From NCBI GenBank assembly GCA_046309775.1, contig JBKCOM010000007.1:1-53591 (forward strand): a DNA stretch of 53,591 nucleotides, given 5' to 3'. A program made the position numbers and the translations under genes. Below the pieces are notes generated by a model. That model was not told the DNA's origin, did no database searches, and was given only the letters and a program-made list of their open reading frames with translations. The stretch's first letter is position 1, and each line of letters opens with the position of its first letter. Below are positions 1 through 7,791 of this stretch, piece after piece. Origin of the DNA: JAIXWP01 sp046309775 (GTDB taxonomy: Bacteria > Bacteroidota > Bacteroidia > Flavobacteriales_D > Sanyastnellaceae).

Positions 1-22
1 GGCGAGGGGCGAGGGGCGAGGG
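1..22. repeat. GGCGAGG heptamer tandem repeat at window edge
   Basis: Three head-to-tail copies of GGCGAGG open the window, so the array may extend further left. It directly precedes the hexamer-based repeat array and has a much higher G+C content than the surrounding DNA. No gene is visible here. Confidence 0.8.
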
Positions 23-26
23 TTTT

Positions 27-350
27 ATTCATTCTCATTCTGATTGTGATTGTGATTCTAAAAAAAATCTCCCTCTAGAAACCTCTCATCCCAACACTCT
101 ATTCATTCTCATTCTGATTGTGATTGTGATTCTAAATAAAATCTCAATCTCGAAACTCCGCACTCTAGACTTCTATTCATTCTGATTATGATTGTGATTG
201 TGATTGTGTTTCTGAAAAAATTCTCCCTCTAGAAACCCCGCACTCTAGACTTCTATTCATTCTGATTGTGATTGTGATTGTGATTCTAAATAAAATCTCA
301 ATCTGGGAACTGTTTTTAGAATGAGAATCAGAATCAGAATGAGAATGAAT
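27..350. repeat. 74-bp tandem repeat built on GATTGT hexamers, with a terminal inverted copy
   Basis: Four direct copies of a 34- to 40-nt core start at 27, 101, 175 and 255, giving periods of 74, 74 and 80 bp. The core reads ATTCATTCTCATTCTG followed by GATTGT hexamers and an ending like GATTCTA. Copies 27-60 and 101-134 are identical, and the 80-bp period arises because copy 3 has one extra 6-bp hexamer. A fifth, inverted copy lies at 317-350; by eye it pairs with 255-288 at about 29 of 34 positions around a 28-nt loop. Inter-core spacers share elements such as CTCTAGA. The region lies 3' of the dNK gene, so the folK-dNK mRNA would carry the hairpin just after its stop codon. No gene is visible in 1-392. 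Confidence 0.9.
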
Positions 351-392
351 AGAAGAAGGAGGAGGAGAAGGAAAATCAGAGCGAGAAGAATC

Positions 393-1028
393 CTAGAATT
401 GAAGGCGAGTAATACCCCGCGGGTACTCCCGGTGAAAGATGGATTCGATGAGTGAGTAGTGATCTGGATTATTTACAAAATCGAGATCTTCTGTATCCAC
501 GATTACTACACGCAACTCCTCGTGTTGGCGAATGAACTCCATATACTGTGCATGAATATTTTCAAGATAATCAGGCGAAATATTTTGCTCATAATCACGA
601 CCTCGCCCACGAATATTCTTCAACAACATATCTACACTTTTGTATAGATAAACCACTAAATCTGGTTTCGATACCGAGGCGTCGACGATTTCGTACATCT
701 TCAAAAAAAGCTGATACTCGTCGTTTTGAAGATTATTCTTTGCAAAGATTTGACACTTGCTAATGATGTAATCGCTCACTACTAGTGGAGCAAACAAATC
801 GTCATTGGTCACCTCTTTTTTCAATTGAGAAAACCGTTCGGACAAAAAACTCAATTCCAACGGAAATGCATATCGCTCTGGCTGCTGATAGAATTTTGGC
901 AAAAACGGATTGTCCGCAAATTCTTCCAACACCAACCTGGCATTCCACTGATGCGCGAGGCGTGTGGCAAGACTTGTCTTTCCCGCACCAATATTGCCTT
1001 CTATCGCTATGTACTTATATTTATTCAA
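393..1028 (-). CDS. Deoxynucleoside kinase (deoxyadenosine/deoxyguanosine kinase family)
   Basis: Phosphorylates deoxyribonucleosides in the cytoplasmic nucleotide-salvage pathway. The 211-residue length is normal for the bacterial dNK family. The P-loop GNIGAGKTS lies at residues 11-19, and the LSERF motif near residue 62 and a lid-like arginine segment (RGRGRDYE) near 140 fit the family. The start overlaps the folK stop by 4 nt (ATGA), so the two genes are probably translated as one message with folK first. The pairing of folK and dNK is, from memory, common in Bacteroidota. Substrate preference cannot be read from sequence. The transcript continues into a repeat region that can form a long hairpin. 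Confidence 0.92.
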   Translation of the reverse strand: MNKYKYIAIEGNIGAGKTSLATRLAHQWNARLVLEEFADNPFLPKFYQQPERYAFPLELSFLSERFSQLKKEVTNDDLFAPLVVSDYIISKCQIFAKNNLQNDEYQLFLKMYEIVDASVSKPDLVVYLYKSVDMLLKNIRGRGRDYEQNISPDYLENIHAQYMEFIRQHEELRVVIVDTEDLDFVNNPDHYSLIESIFHREYPRGITRLQF

Positions 1029-1513
1029 ATGCGTTTGACCGAAGAGGTGTCTTCACATGACTTAAGAAGTTCAGCAACCGACTTATTGAGAACAGGATGC
1101 ATTTTGTCTGGCAGAATCTCTGCGAGAGGTGTTAGTACAAATTTTCTTTCGTGAAGCCTAGGATGTGGAATAACGAGCTTTTCCGTCTCTATTATTTCAT
1201 CATTAAAAAAAAGAATGTCTATGTCCATTTCACGCGAGGTGTACTTTCCTGGAGTTCTTTTTCTTCCATAAAACTCTTCAATCTCCTTGATTTCCGATAG
1301 TAGCTGGAGATAATTGAGCGTGGTAGAAATTTCAACTACCTGATTCAGAAAATCAGGCGCTGCCTCCATGCCCCAAGCGGGAGATTCATAAATACCAGAA
1401 ACTGCTACGAAATCGCCCATATTAAACTCGATGAAATCCCTTGTTTCCTCGAGGTTTTCGAGACGATCACCCAAATTTCCACCAATACACAAAACGACAT
1501 TATTTGTATTCAT
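1025..1513 (-). CDS. folK: 2-amino-4-hydroxy-6-hydroxymethyldihydropteridine diphosphokinase
   Basis: Transfers pyrophosphate from ATP to 6-hydroxymethyl-dihydropterin in folate synthesis. The family hallmarks are present: GGNLGDR near the N-terminus, the SGIYESPAWG substrate loop, and the R-x-P-G-K...REMDIDILFF segment followed by IPHPRLHERKFVL. I chose ATG at 1513, giving 162 residues, because the family starts only a few residues before the first beta strand; an upstream in-frame start at 1534 would add seven unlikely residues. A TACTTTCG box at 1520-1527, one mismatch from the Bacteroidota -7 consensus, lies 6 nt before this ATG. The gene is first in a folK-dNK operon and diverges from sppA. 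Confidence 0.95.
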   Translation of the reverse strand: MNTNNVVLCIGGNLGDRLENLEETRDFIEFNMGDFVAVSGIYESPAWGMEAAPDFLNQVVEISTTLNYLQLLSEIKEIEEFYGRKRTPGKYTSREMDIDILFFNDEIIETEKLVIPHPRLHERKFVLTPLAEILPDKMHPVLNKSVAELLKSCEDTSSVKRI

Positions 1514-1622
1514 CAAGCACGAAAGTAGTATCAATGCGCGAAGCTTAAAAATGAAAATCGCCCTTTGAAGGTAGATTGTCGCCGTTTATGTATTCGTGAT
1601 ACCTGATTTACAATACTCTAAT

Positions 1623-1630
1623 TACTTTTG
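1623..1630 (+). promoter_or_regulatory. Putative -7 promoter element of sppA
   Basis: TACTTTTG matches the Bacteroidota sigma consensus TAnnTTTG exactly and lies 26 nt before the sppA ATG in the divergent folK/sppA interval. I see no convincing TTG at -33. Confidence 0.55.
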
Positions 1631-1656
1631 AACCGTTAATTAAGAAAACACACAAC

Positions 1657-3426
1657 ATGAATTTTATAAAAAATGTATTAGCCTCCATGCTCGGCACATT
1701 CGCCGCATTTTTCTTGGTCATTGTGCTATTTGTTATCATGATTGCTGTCGTTGCCGCAGGCGGCGAGGATAAAGTAAGTGTCAAAGACAATTCTGTACTG
1801 CATTTAAAGCTCAACCAAGCCATTGTAGATCGCGCGAGCAAGAGTGATTTCAACTTCGGTGGAGGTGGTTTTTCTAGTGAATCAAAATTAGGATTGAATC
1901 AGCTTTATGACGCACTAGAAGCTGCAAAAACAGATGATAAAATCAAAGGGCTATTTTTAGAAGTTGAATTGATTTCAGCCGCACCAAGTACGATGCTCGA
2001 TGTACGCAATGCGCTGTTGGACTTTAAAAATAGCGGTAAATGGATCATTGCATACGGTGAGAACTATTCGCAAGGTGGCTATTACATTGCTTCTGCGGCC
2101 AATGAAGTGTATATGTTCCCTACGGGTACCTTTGATTGGAGAGGATTGTCCACCGAGCTCATGTTTTTCAAAAAAATGTTTGATAAACTTGAAATCGAAG
2201 CACAGGTAATTCGTGGCCCCAACAATAAGTTTAAGAGCGCTGTAGAGCCATTTATGTACGAACAAATGACGCCAGAAAATCGTCAACAAATTAGTACTTA
2301 TGTTGGTGACATTTGGAAGACGATGTTGGAAGGAATTTCGAAAGAGCGCAATGTGAGTATTGATTTTTTAAATCAAGCAGCAGATTCCATTTCTCTGATG
2401 GACAACGATATTCTCAAAAATAGCGGCTTAGTGAATGGACTTGTGTACCGCGATGAAATCATCAGCAATATGAAAGGAAAGCTTGGTATGGCTGCTGATG
2501 GAAAAGACGAAATCGACATGATTGATTTAGACAATTACATGTCTACATTGGAAATAAAAGACAAGAAGGACAATCAGATTGCCGTGGTATATGCTGAAGG
2601 CGCGATTGAAAGCGGCGAAGGCGATGACGAAACAATTGGTAGTGATCGCATTGCAAAAGCACTAAAAGATGCGCGTGAAAATGAAAAAGTGAAGGCGATT
2701 GTTTTCCGTGTGAACTCTCCCGGCGGAAGCGCACTTGCATCTGATGTTATTTGGAGAGAAACCGAATTGATCAAGAAAAGTGGAAAGCCATTGATTGTGA
2801 GTATGGGTGATTATGCCGCAAGTGGAGGTTATTACATCTCTTGCAGCGCAGATAGAATCTTCGCTAATCCAAATACCATCACAGGATCTATTGGGGTTTT
2901 TGGTGTCATTCCAAACATGCAGAAATTTTTGAATAATAAAATCGGATTAACCTTCGATACCTACGAAACGAACGCCCATTCGGATGCATTGACCGTAACC
3001 AAACCACTGGATGAATATGAAATGAAAGTGATGGAAAATATGGTAGCACAGATCTATGATGACTTTACATCGAAAGTAGCGGCGGGAAGAAAAAAGACCC
3101 AAGCGCAAGTGGATAGCATTGGCCAAGGTCGCGTGTGGAGTGGCGAAGATGCACTTGGCTTAGGACTTGTTGATGAGCTCGGTGATATGCGAGCAGCCAT
3201 TAAGTATGCTGCTCAGATGGCTGGAGTGAGCGACTACAGCACCACCGATTATCCAAAAATGAAAGATCCATTTGAAGAATTTGTGGCAGATCTCACCGGA
3301 CAAAAAGAGGCCAGTATTATGAAAGAAGTTTTGGGTGACGAGTTCAGATTTTATGAGCAATTCAAATCCATTCAAAATATAAGAGGAATACAGGCACGCT
3401 TGCCTTACTTTATTGTGATCCGTTAA
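1657..3426 (+). CDS. sppA: Signal peptide peptidase SppA, 67K type (peptidase S49)
   Basis: Membrane-bound serine protease that degrades cleaved signal peptides and other short membrane peptides. The protein is 589 residues, the long two-domain form. An N-terminal membrane anchor covers about residues 10-33. The catalytic dyad is intact: the lysine in KSAVEPF (K193) in the first S49 repeat and the serine in AASGGYY (S389) in the second, with the supporting PGGSALASD stretch near residue 355. It is probably co-transcribed with the SPOUT methylase gene that begins one base after its stop. A TAnnTTTG box lies 26 nt upstream. Assignment is secure. Confidence 0.96.
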   Translation: MNFIKNVLASMLGTFAAFFLVIVLFVIMIAVVAAGGEDKVSVKDNSVLHLKLNQAIVDRASKSDFNFGGGGFSSESKLGLNQLYDALEAAKTDDKIKGLFLEVELISAAPSTMLDVRNALLDFKNSGKWIIAYGENYSQGGYYIASAANEVYMFPTGTFDWRGLSTELMFFKKMFDKLEIEAQVIRGPNNKFKSAVEPFMYEQMTPENRQQISTYVGDIWKTMLEGISKERNVSIDFLNQAADSISLMDNDILKNSGLVNGLVYRDEIISNMKGKLGMAADGKDEIDMIDLDNYMSTLEIKDKKDNQIAVVYAEGAIESGEGDDETIGSDRIAKALKDARENEKVKAIVFRVNSPGGSALASDVIWRETELIKKSGKPLIVSMGDYAASGGYYISCSADRIFANPNTITGSIGVFGVIPNMQKFLNNKIGLTFDTYETNAHSDALTVTKPLDEYEMKVMENMVAQIYDDFTSKVAAGRKKTQAQVDSIGQGRVWSGEDALGLGLVDELGDMRAAIKYAAQMAGVSDYSTTDYPKMKDPFEEFVADLTGQKEASIMKEVLGDEFRFYEQFKSIQNIRGIQARLPYFIVIR

Positions 3427-3427
3427 G

Positions 3428-3967
3428 ATGAATCATCAGAAATTAAGCATGGAACAACTCGGGCGCATGACGCCCGAGGAGTTTCGTGAAAGCAATAAAA
3501 TTCCCGTTGTCCTGATATTGGAAAATATCCGCAGTGGGTTGAACGTAGGAAGTTTGTTTAGAACAGCAGATGCCTTTCTTTTGAAAGGCATTTTCTGTGT
3601 TGGTTACACCCCTACTCCACCCCACCGCGAAGTTTTGAAATCCGCCTTGGGAGCGACCGAGACAGTGGAATGGGAACATCGAGAAGCGACACTTCCCCTT
3701 ATTCAAGATTTGAAAGCCGCAGGATTCAAATGTTATAGTATTGAGCAAGCCACCAATTCTATTGAGCTCAGATCATTTGAACCTAAAGGCCCTTTAGCCT
3801 TGATTCTGGGCAACGAGGTGGATGGTGTGGAGCAAGAGACCATAGCAGCAAGCGATGGTGTAATTGAAATAGCCCAACACGGCACCAAGCACTCGCTCAA
3901 TGTCGCCGTGGCGGGAGGAATCGTGTTGTACGAGATTTTTGGGGAAATTAGGGATCTAATGCGTTAG
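3428..3967 (+). CDS. TrmH/SpoU family RNA 2'-O-methyltransferase
   Basis: A SPOUT-fold RNA methyltransferase of 179 residues that would methylate a ribose 2'-OH in tRNA or rRNA using S-adenosylmethionine. All three SpoU motifs are visible: N-I-R-S-G-L-N-V-G-S-L-F-R-T-A-D (motif 1), LGNEVDGV (motif 2) and KHSLNVAVAGGIVLYE (motif 3, forming the knot). There is no N-terminal RNA-binding extension, only a short helix, so the target (tRNA Gm18, a wobble base or rRNA) cannot be assigned. It follows sppA by one base and its stop overlaps the convergent response-regulator stop by 4 nt (TTAG), leaving no room for a terminator. Confidence 0.93.
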   Translation: MNHQKLSMEQLGRMTPEEFRESNKIPVVLILENIRSGLNVGSLFRTADAFLLKGIFCVGYTPTPPHREVLKSALGATETVEWEHREATLPLIQDLKAAGFKCYSIEQATNSIELRSFEPKGPLALILGNEVDGVEQETIAASDGVIEIAQHGTKHSLNVAVAGGIVLYEIFGEIRDLMR

Positions 3968-4614
3968 ACGAGACGCTGTTTGATGGCTTTACTCACAGCC
4001 TCTGCCACACTATGCACTTGAAGTTTATCATAGATCTTTCGGATGTGGGCATTCACTGTAAATTGAGAAATCTCACAAGATTCTGCAATCATTTTATAGC
4101 TTCTACCTTTTACTAGTAACGATAGAATTTCCTTTTCCCTTTCCGTTAAGATTACATTCTGATCACCAACGGGTGCATTTTGTGATTGAAAGAATCTCAA
4201 AACAAGTTTTGCCACCGAAGGCGTAAGCGGCGCGCCGCCTTCGAGCACTTCAATGATACCATCAATAAGTTTGGATGGTGATGTCTTTTTGAGAATATAA
4301 CCGTTGGCCCCTGCAGTAATAGCAGAAGTAATTTTTTCTTCATCTTCAAAAACGGTCTGCATGATGATATAAACCGAAGGAAAGACGCCTCGAATCATGG
4401 CCACAGCTTGAATACCATCCATCTTTGGCATATCTATATCCATTAATACCACTTTGGGCTGAAGCGCCTCGATTTGCGAAAGTGCGTGTTCAGCACTTTC
4501 AAACGTCGCCACACAATGCATATCATCCCGAAGATTGATGAGAAGTTCAAGACTGTCTCTTCGGTCTTTGTTATCATCAAATACGATGATCCGTGTTTTA
4601 TTCTCATTCATCAT
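3964..4614 (-). CDS. NarL/LuxR-family response regulator
   Basis: DNA-binding response regulator of 216 residues. The receiver domain spans about residues 7-125, with acidic residues D13-D14, phospho-acceptor D59 in VLMDIDMP, and a conserved lysine in LKKTSPSK. A LuxR-type helix-turn-helix spans about 150-213, with the LTEREKEILSLL start and the TVNAHIRKIYDKL recognition region. The start follows directly on the kinase stop codon; two adjacent ATGs (4614 and 4611) are possible. It is the obvious partner of the upstream propeller kinase. NarL-type regulators commonly bind inverted repeats, and one lies at 7722-7739 upstream of this operon and of the divergent surface-protein gene. Confidence 0.94.
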   Translation of the reverse strand: MMNENKTRIIVFDDNKDRRDSLELLINLRDDMHCVATFESAEHALSQIEALQPKVVLMDIDMPKMDGIQAVAMIRGVFPSVYIIMQTVFEDEEKITSAITAGANGYILKKTSPSKLIDGIIEVLEGGAPLTPSVAKLVLRFFQSQNAPVGDQNVILTEREKEILSLLVKGRSYKMIAESCEISQFTVNAHIRKIYDKLQVHSVAEAVSKAIKQRLV

Positions 4615-7600
4615 TTAATTCAAGTTAAAGAAAAGACGAATTCCTGTGCCTCGTCCATTGGCACTTTCAATCTCAAGAACACCTCTTATTGCCTCCGCCC
4701 TGCTCCTCATATTATCCAATCCATTTCCATTAGCAGAAGATGATAAATCAAAACCGACTCCATCATCCTTTACTTCCAGAAGAACACCGCCTTTATGACG
4801 AACCAAGCGAATAGCAATTCGTTCAGCATTTGAATACTTCAAGGCATTATTAAGCGCTTCTTTAAAGATGAGGTAAACATTCTTGCGTTTTTCCATTGGG
4901 AGCGATAGCGTATTCAAAGTATCATCATTGAAAAATTCGATTTGAAAAGGGGTACTCTCTTCAAGTTCAGAAATTAACGCCTGAATTCTTGCCGATAGAT
5001 TATCGAGACTGTCGTTCCTTGAGTTAATTGCCCAAACGATATCGCTCATACTTTCCATAACTCGCAAAGTACCGGAGGCTATTTTTGAAAGGAGTGGATC
5101 CACCTCCGGATTTTGATTTTGAACTTTATTCTTTACTACTTCGGTATAAATGGAGATACTAGAAAGTGTTGAACCAATTTCATCGTGGAGATCACGCGCA
5201 ATACGGTCACGAACATATTGTACCCTGCGGAGTTGATTTATTCGATATCTAACTCCGGCGTAGATTGCAAGACTGACGGCGAAAAGGAATAGAATTCTAA
5301 ACCACCAAGTTTCCCACCAAGGAGGACGAATCGTGATGAGAACTTGTTGAACTTGCTCGCTCCAAACTCCATCACTGTTACTGCCGCTCACTACAAAAGC
5401 GTACGAACCCGGTGCAAGATTTGAAAAATTCACCGAACGGTCATAAGCGATGTCAATCCAATCATCTGAAACCCCAACCATTTTATATCGGTATTTGTTG
5501 AGCTCGGGATTGGTGAATTCTAAAGCAGCAAATTGAAAACTGATAGAATTATTTTTATAATCAAGATCCAAAAAATCTGTGTATGAGGGCGCCAAAGTGA
5601 GGGCGCTGTGCTTATCAGAGTTGTTTATTTTTATTGAAGTTATTACGACTGAGGGAGTTATTGTATTTTTTACAATAAGTTTTGGATCGAAGAAAGTCAG
5701 GCCATTGACCCCACCAAAAACCAATATTCCATTCTTTGTTTTGTAATATGAAAATCGATTAAATTCATTTCCTTGAAGACCGTCTTGTTTTAGATAATTG
5801 ACAAACTTCTTTTGAACGGGATCAAAACACGAAAGTCCTTTGTTGGTGCTAAGCCACAAGCGGTTCAAATCATCGCTCAAAATACCATAGATATAATTGT
5901 TGCTCAATCCATCTTCCGTGGTAAAGTGCTCAAAGTTATCCGTGTGAATATTGAGTTTTGATAATCCCGAGCCTGAAGTTCCTATCCATAAATAATCATT
6001 GGGCTGCATTGGATCAGCGCAAACGGAGAATATCAGATTCTGGCTGATGGAGTTATTATTTTTGGGGTCATTGCGATAAATCTTCCAAGTCTCTTGTGAT
6101 AAAGAAAAACGTAGAAGACCTTCGTAGGTACAAATCCATATAAAATCGGAGCGATCATGGCGATAAATCATGCCTGCCATGCGCCAGAAGAATTCCATAT
6201 TTCGTGTTTCAACAGGAAGAGGATATTTTTTAATCTCCTGATTCTTCGGATTATATTTTATAAGTCCTTCGGAAGAACAAATCCATATTCGGCCATCAGA
6301 ATCGGCGCAAAAGGAGCTAAAACGGGGAATACCTGGGTCAATGTAAATAGCCTCGACGGTCTGATTCTTTTCATCCCATTTCCACAAGTTGGACTTGTGC
6401 ACGGCCAAATAAACACCGCTCTCAAGCTCGATGGCCGTGCGTGAGCCATTCAAATTAAAATTTTTGCTCAGTAGATTAGGACTGCTCGTCAATGTTCTCA
6501 GATACTTACCATTTTTGATGTCCACCTCTACCAATCTTCCCTGACATTCAGCGATGATATTTCCACTTAGATTCTCATTCAAGCCATAAATGGATCTCAC
6601 GGGAGCATCAAAGTTGACGACCTTTTCAAACTTCTTCGGGTTGCTAATTAGTTTGTAAATTCCGTGGCCTGCGGTGCCCAACCAGAGCACGCCGCTTCGA
6701 TCCTTATAAATGCAATTAAAACTAAAGAACTCATCCGACAGAGGGCCATAGTCTGTAATAATCTCTTCAAATTCCTTTGATTTAAAATTGAAAGTGATAA
6801 TCTTCTTATGAATGACCATCCAGAGGACATCATTCTCGTCGATGAAATATGCCTTTCGTTTGTTTGGAATTCGATGAGTGGACTTATAATAGGAACCATT
6901 GATATGCAAGCCACTGTCAGTCAGGAAAATTATATCATCCAAGTATGGAATATACAGCGTATGACAATGCTCGTCACCGTCTTTAGAATAACTGAAAACA
7001 GGAGTGCTTGTGAAGGAATTGGGGTTATTCAATTTCAATTCATGCACACCTTTTTCAGTATTGAGAAAGTAACGATTGCCCTCGCAATAAACCTTGCCAG
7101 CTTTCCAGAATTTCAGGGCTTCTTCCGATAACTCAATCTCTTCATTGGTAACAGAAAACCTGCTTAAAAAATCTTCAATTACTCCATCTTTCTTTCCCTT
7201 CGAAGCATTTTTTGACTGGAAACGAATTCGATGCAAGGACTTATCTGTCATCACCAAAAGCTCGCCTCCTTTTTTATAAGTGAACCATACAATAACATCG
7301 GACTTCAGATAGAAAGGAGCCTTTTGTTTGGTTCCAAACGAAATAAAGGCATTGCGTTTTGAATAGAAATAACTTAGACCAATTCCATCCGTTTGGATTA
7401 TTAAGTTTCCATAATCATCGCATGCGAGATCTAGAATTTCATTTCCATTAATTCCAAGACTATCAGAACTTCGGTGATGATAAGAAACAAAGTCGTACCC
7501 ATCATATCTATTCAAGCCCATCTTTGAGCCAAACCAAAGAAAACCGTTGTTGTCTTGATTTACATTGTATATGTAACCTTGAGAAAGTCCCTCATCCACG

Positions 7601-7686
7601 CCAATCCATCTTCCTGGAAGGTTTTGACACCATCCGATTTGGGCGGCTATTAGCAGTATTACAAATAAAAACACGCTTCGCGACAT
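4615..7686 (-). CDS. Two-component sensor kinase with periplasmic beta-propeller, Y_Y_Y domain and HisKA_3 core
   Basis: Membrane histidine kinase, about 1023 residues from ATG 7686. This start is preferred over a TTG at 7695 because the signal peptide begins MSRSVFLFV. A signal sequence is followed by many reg_prop-type repeats (for example GFLWFGSKMGLNRYDG and LWIGTSGSGLSKLN) forming one or two propellers to about residue 700, then a Y_Y_Y domain (about 715-790), one membrane helix (about 795-815), a HisKA_3 dimerisation helix with the phospho-histidine in ARDLHDEIGST (about 834), and a HATPase with N-box NNALKYSN and glycine motifs DDGVGFD and GNGLDNM. Unlike hybrid HTCS proteins of gut Bacteroides it has no fused receiver or AraC domain; the regulator is the next gene. 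The ligand is unknown. Confidence 0.94.
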   Translation of the reverse strand: MSRSVFLFVILLIAAQIGWCQNLPGRWIGVDEGLSQGYIYNVNQDNNGFLWFGSKMGLNRYDGYDFVSYHHRSSDSLGINGNEILDLACDDYGNLIIQTDGIGLSYFYSKRNAFISFGTKQKAPFYLKSDVIVWFTYKKGGELLVMTDKSLHRIRFQSKNASKGKKDGVIEDFLSRFSVTNEEIELSEEALKFWKAGKVYCEGNRYFLNTEKGVHELKLNNPNSFTSTPVFSYSKDGDEHCHTLYIPYLDDIIFLTDSGLHINGSYYKSTHRIPNKRKAYFIDENDVLWMVIHKKIITFNFKSKEFEEIITDYGPLSDEFFSFNCIYKDRSGVLWLGTAGHGIYKLISNPKKFEKVVNFDAPVRSIYGLNENLSGNIIAECQGRLVEVDIKNGKYLRTLTSSPNLLSKNFNLNGSRTAIELESGVYLAVHKSNLWKWDEKNQTVEAIYIDPGIPRFSSFCADSDGRIWICSSEGLIKYNPKNQEIKKYPLPVETRNMEFFWRMAGMIYRHDRSDFIWICTYEGLLRFSLSQETWKIYRNDPKNNNSISQNLIFSVCADPMQPNDYLWIGTSGSGLSKLNIHTDNFEHFTTEDGLSNNYIYGILSDDLNRLWLSTNKGLSCFDPVQKKFVNYLKQDGLQGNEFNRFSYYKTKNGILVFGGVNGLTFFDPKLIVKNTITPSVVITSIKINNSDKHSALTLAPSYTDFLDLDYKNNSISFQFAALEFTNPELNKYRYKMVGVSDDWIDIAYDRSVNFSNLAPGSYAFVVSGSNSDGVWSEQVQQVLITIRPPWWETWWFRILFLFAVSLAIYAGVRYRINQLRRVQYVRDRIARDLHDEIGSTLSSISIYTEVVKNKVQNQNPEVDPLLSKIASGTLRVMESMSDIVWAINSRNDSLDNLSARIQALISELEESTPFQIEFFNDDTLNTLSLPMEKRKNVYLIFKEALNNALKYSNAERIAIRLVRHKGGVLLEVKDDGVGFDLSSSANGNGLDNMRSRAEAIRGVLEIESANGRGTGIRLFFNLN

Positions 7687-7721
7687 AAGGAGCAAGGTAA
7701 ATAGAAAATAACGATTGGGGC

Positions 7722-7739
7722 ATAGTTAGAATTAACTAT
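7722..7739. promoter_or_regulatory. Inverted repeat, candidate operator between kinase operon and FG-GAP gene
   Basis: ATAGTTA-GAAT-TAACTAT is a perfect 7-bp inverted repeat with a 4-nt spacer. It lies in the divergent intergenic region, immediately before the -33 TTG of the FG-GAP gene promoter. Geometry and neighbourhood suit a NarL-type regulator; binding is inferred. Confidence 0.4.
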
Positions 7740-7769
7740 TGAAATGGGCTTGAAGTGAAAATAGTTTTG
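7739..7769 (+). promoter_or_regulatory. Putative Bacteroidota promoter of the FG-GAP gene
   Basis: TTG at 7739-7741 (-33) and TAGTTTTG at 7762-7769 (-7, exact TAnnTTTG) are separated by 20 nt, close to the usual spacing. The ATG follows 22 nt later. Confidence 0.6.
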
Positions 7770-7791
7770 ATTCAACAAAAATCCAAAACCC

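Noticed and set aside
459..1154. Plus-strand reading frames over the folK/dNK region
   Set aside because: They are antisense to well-supported genes and their products resemble nothing known.
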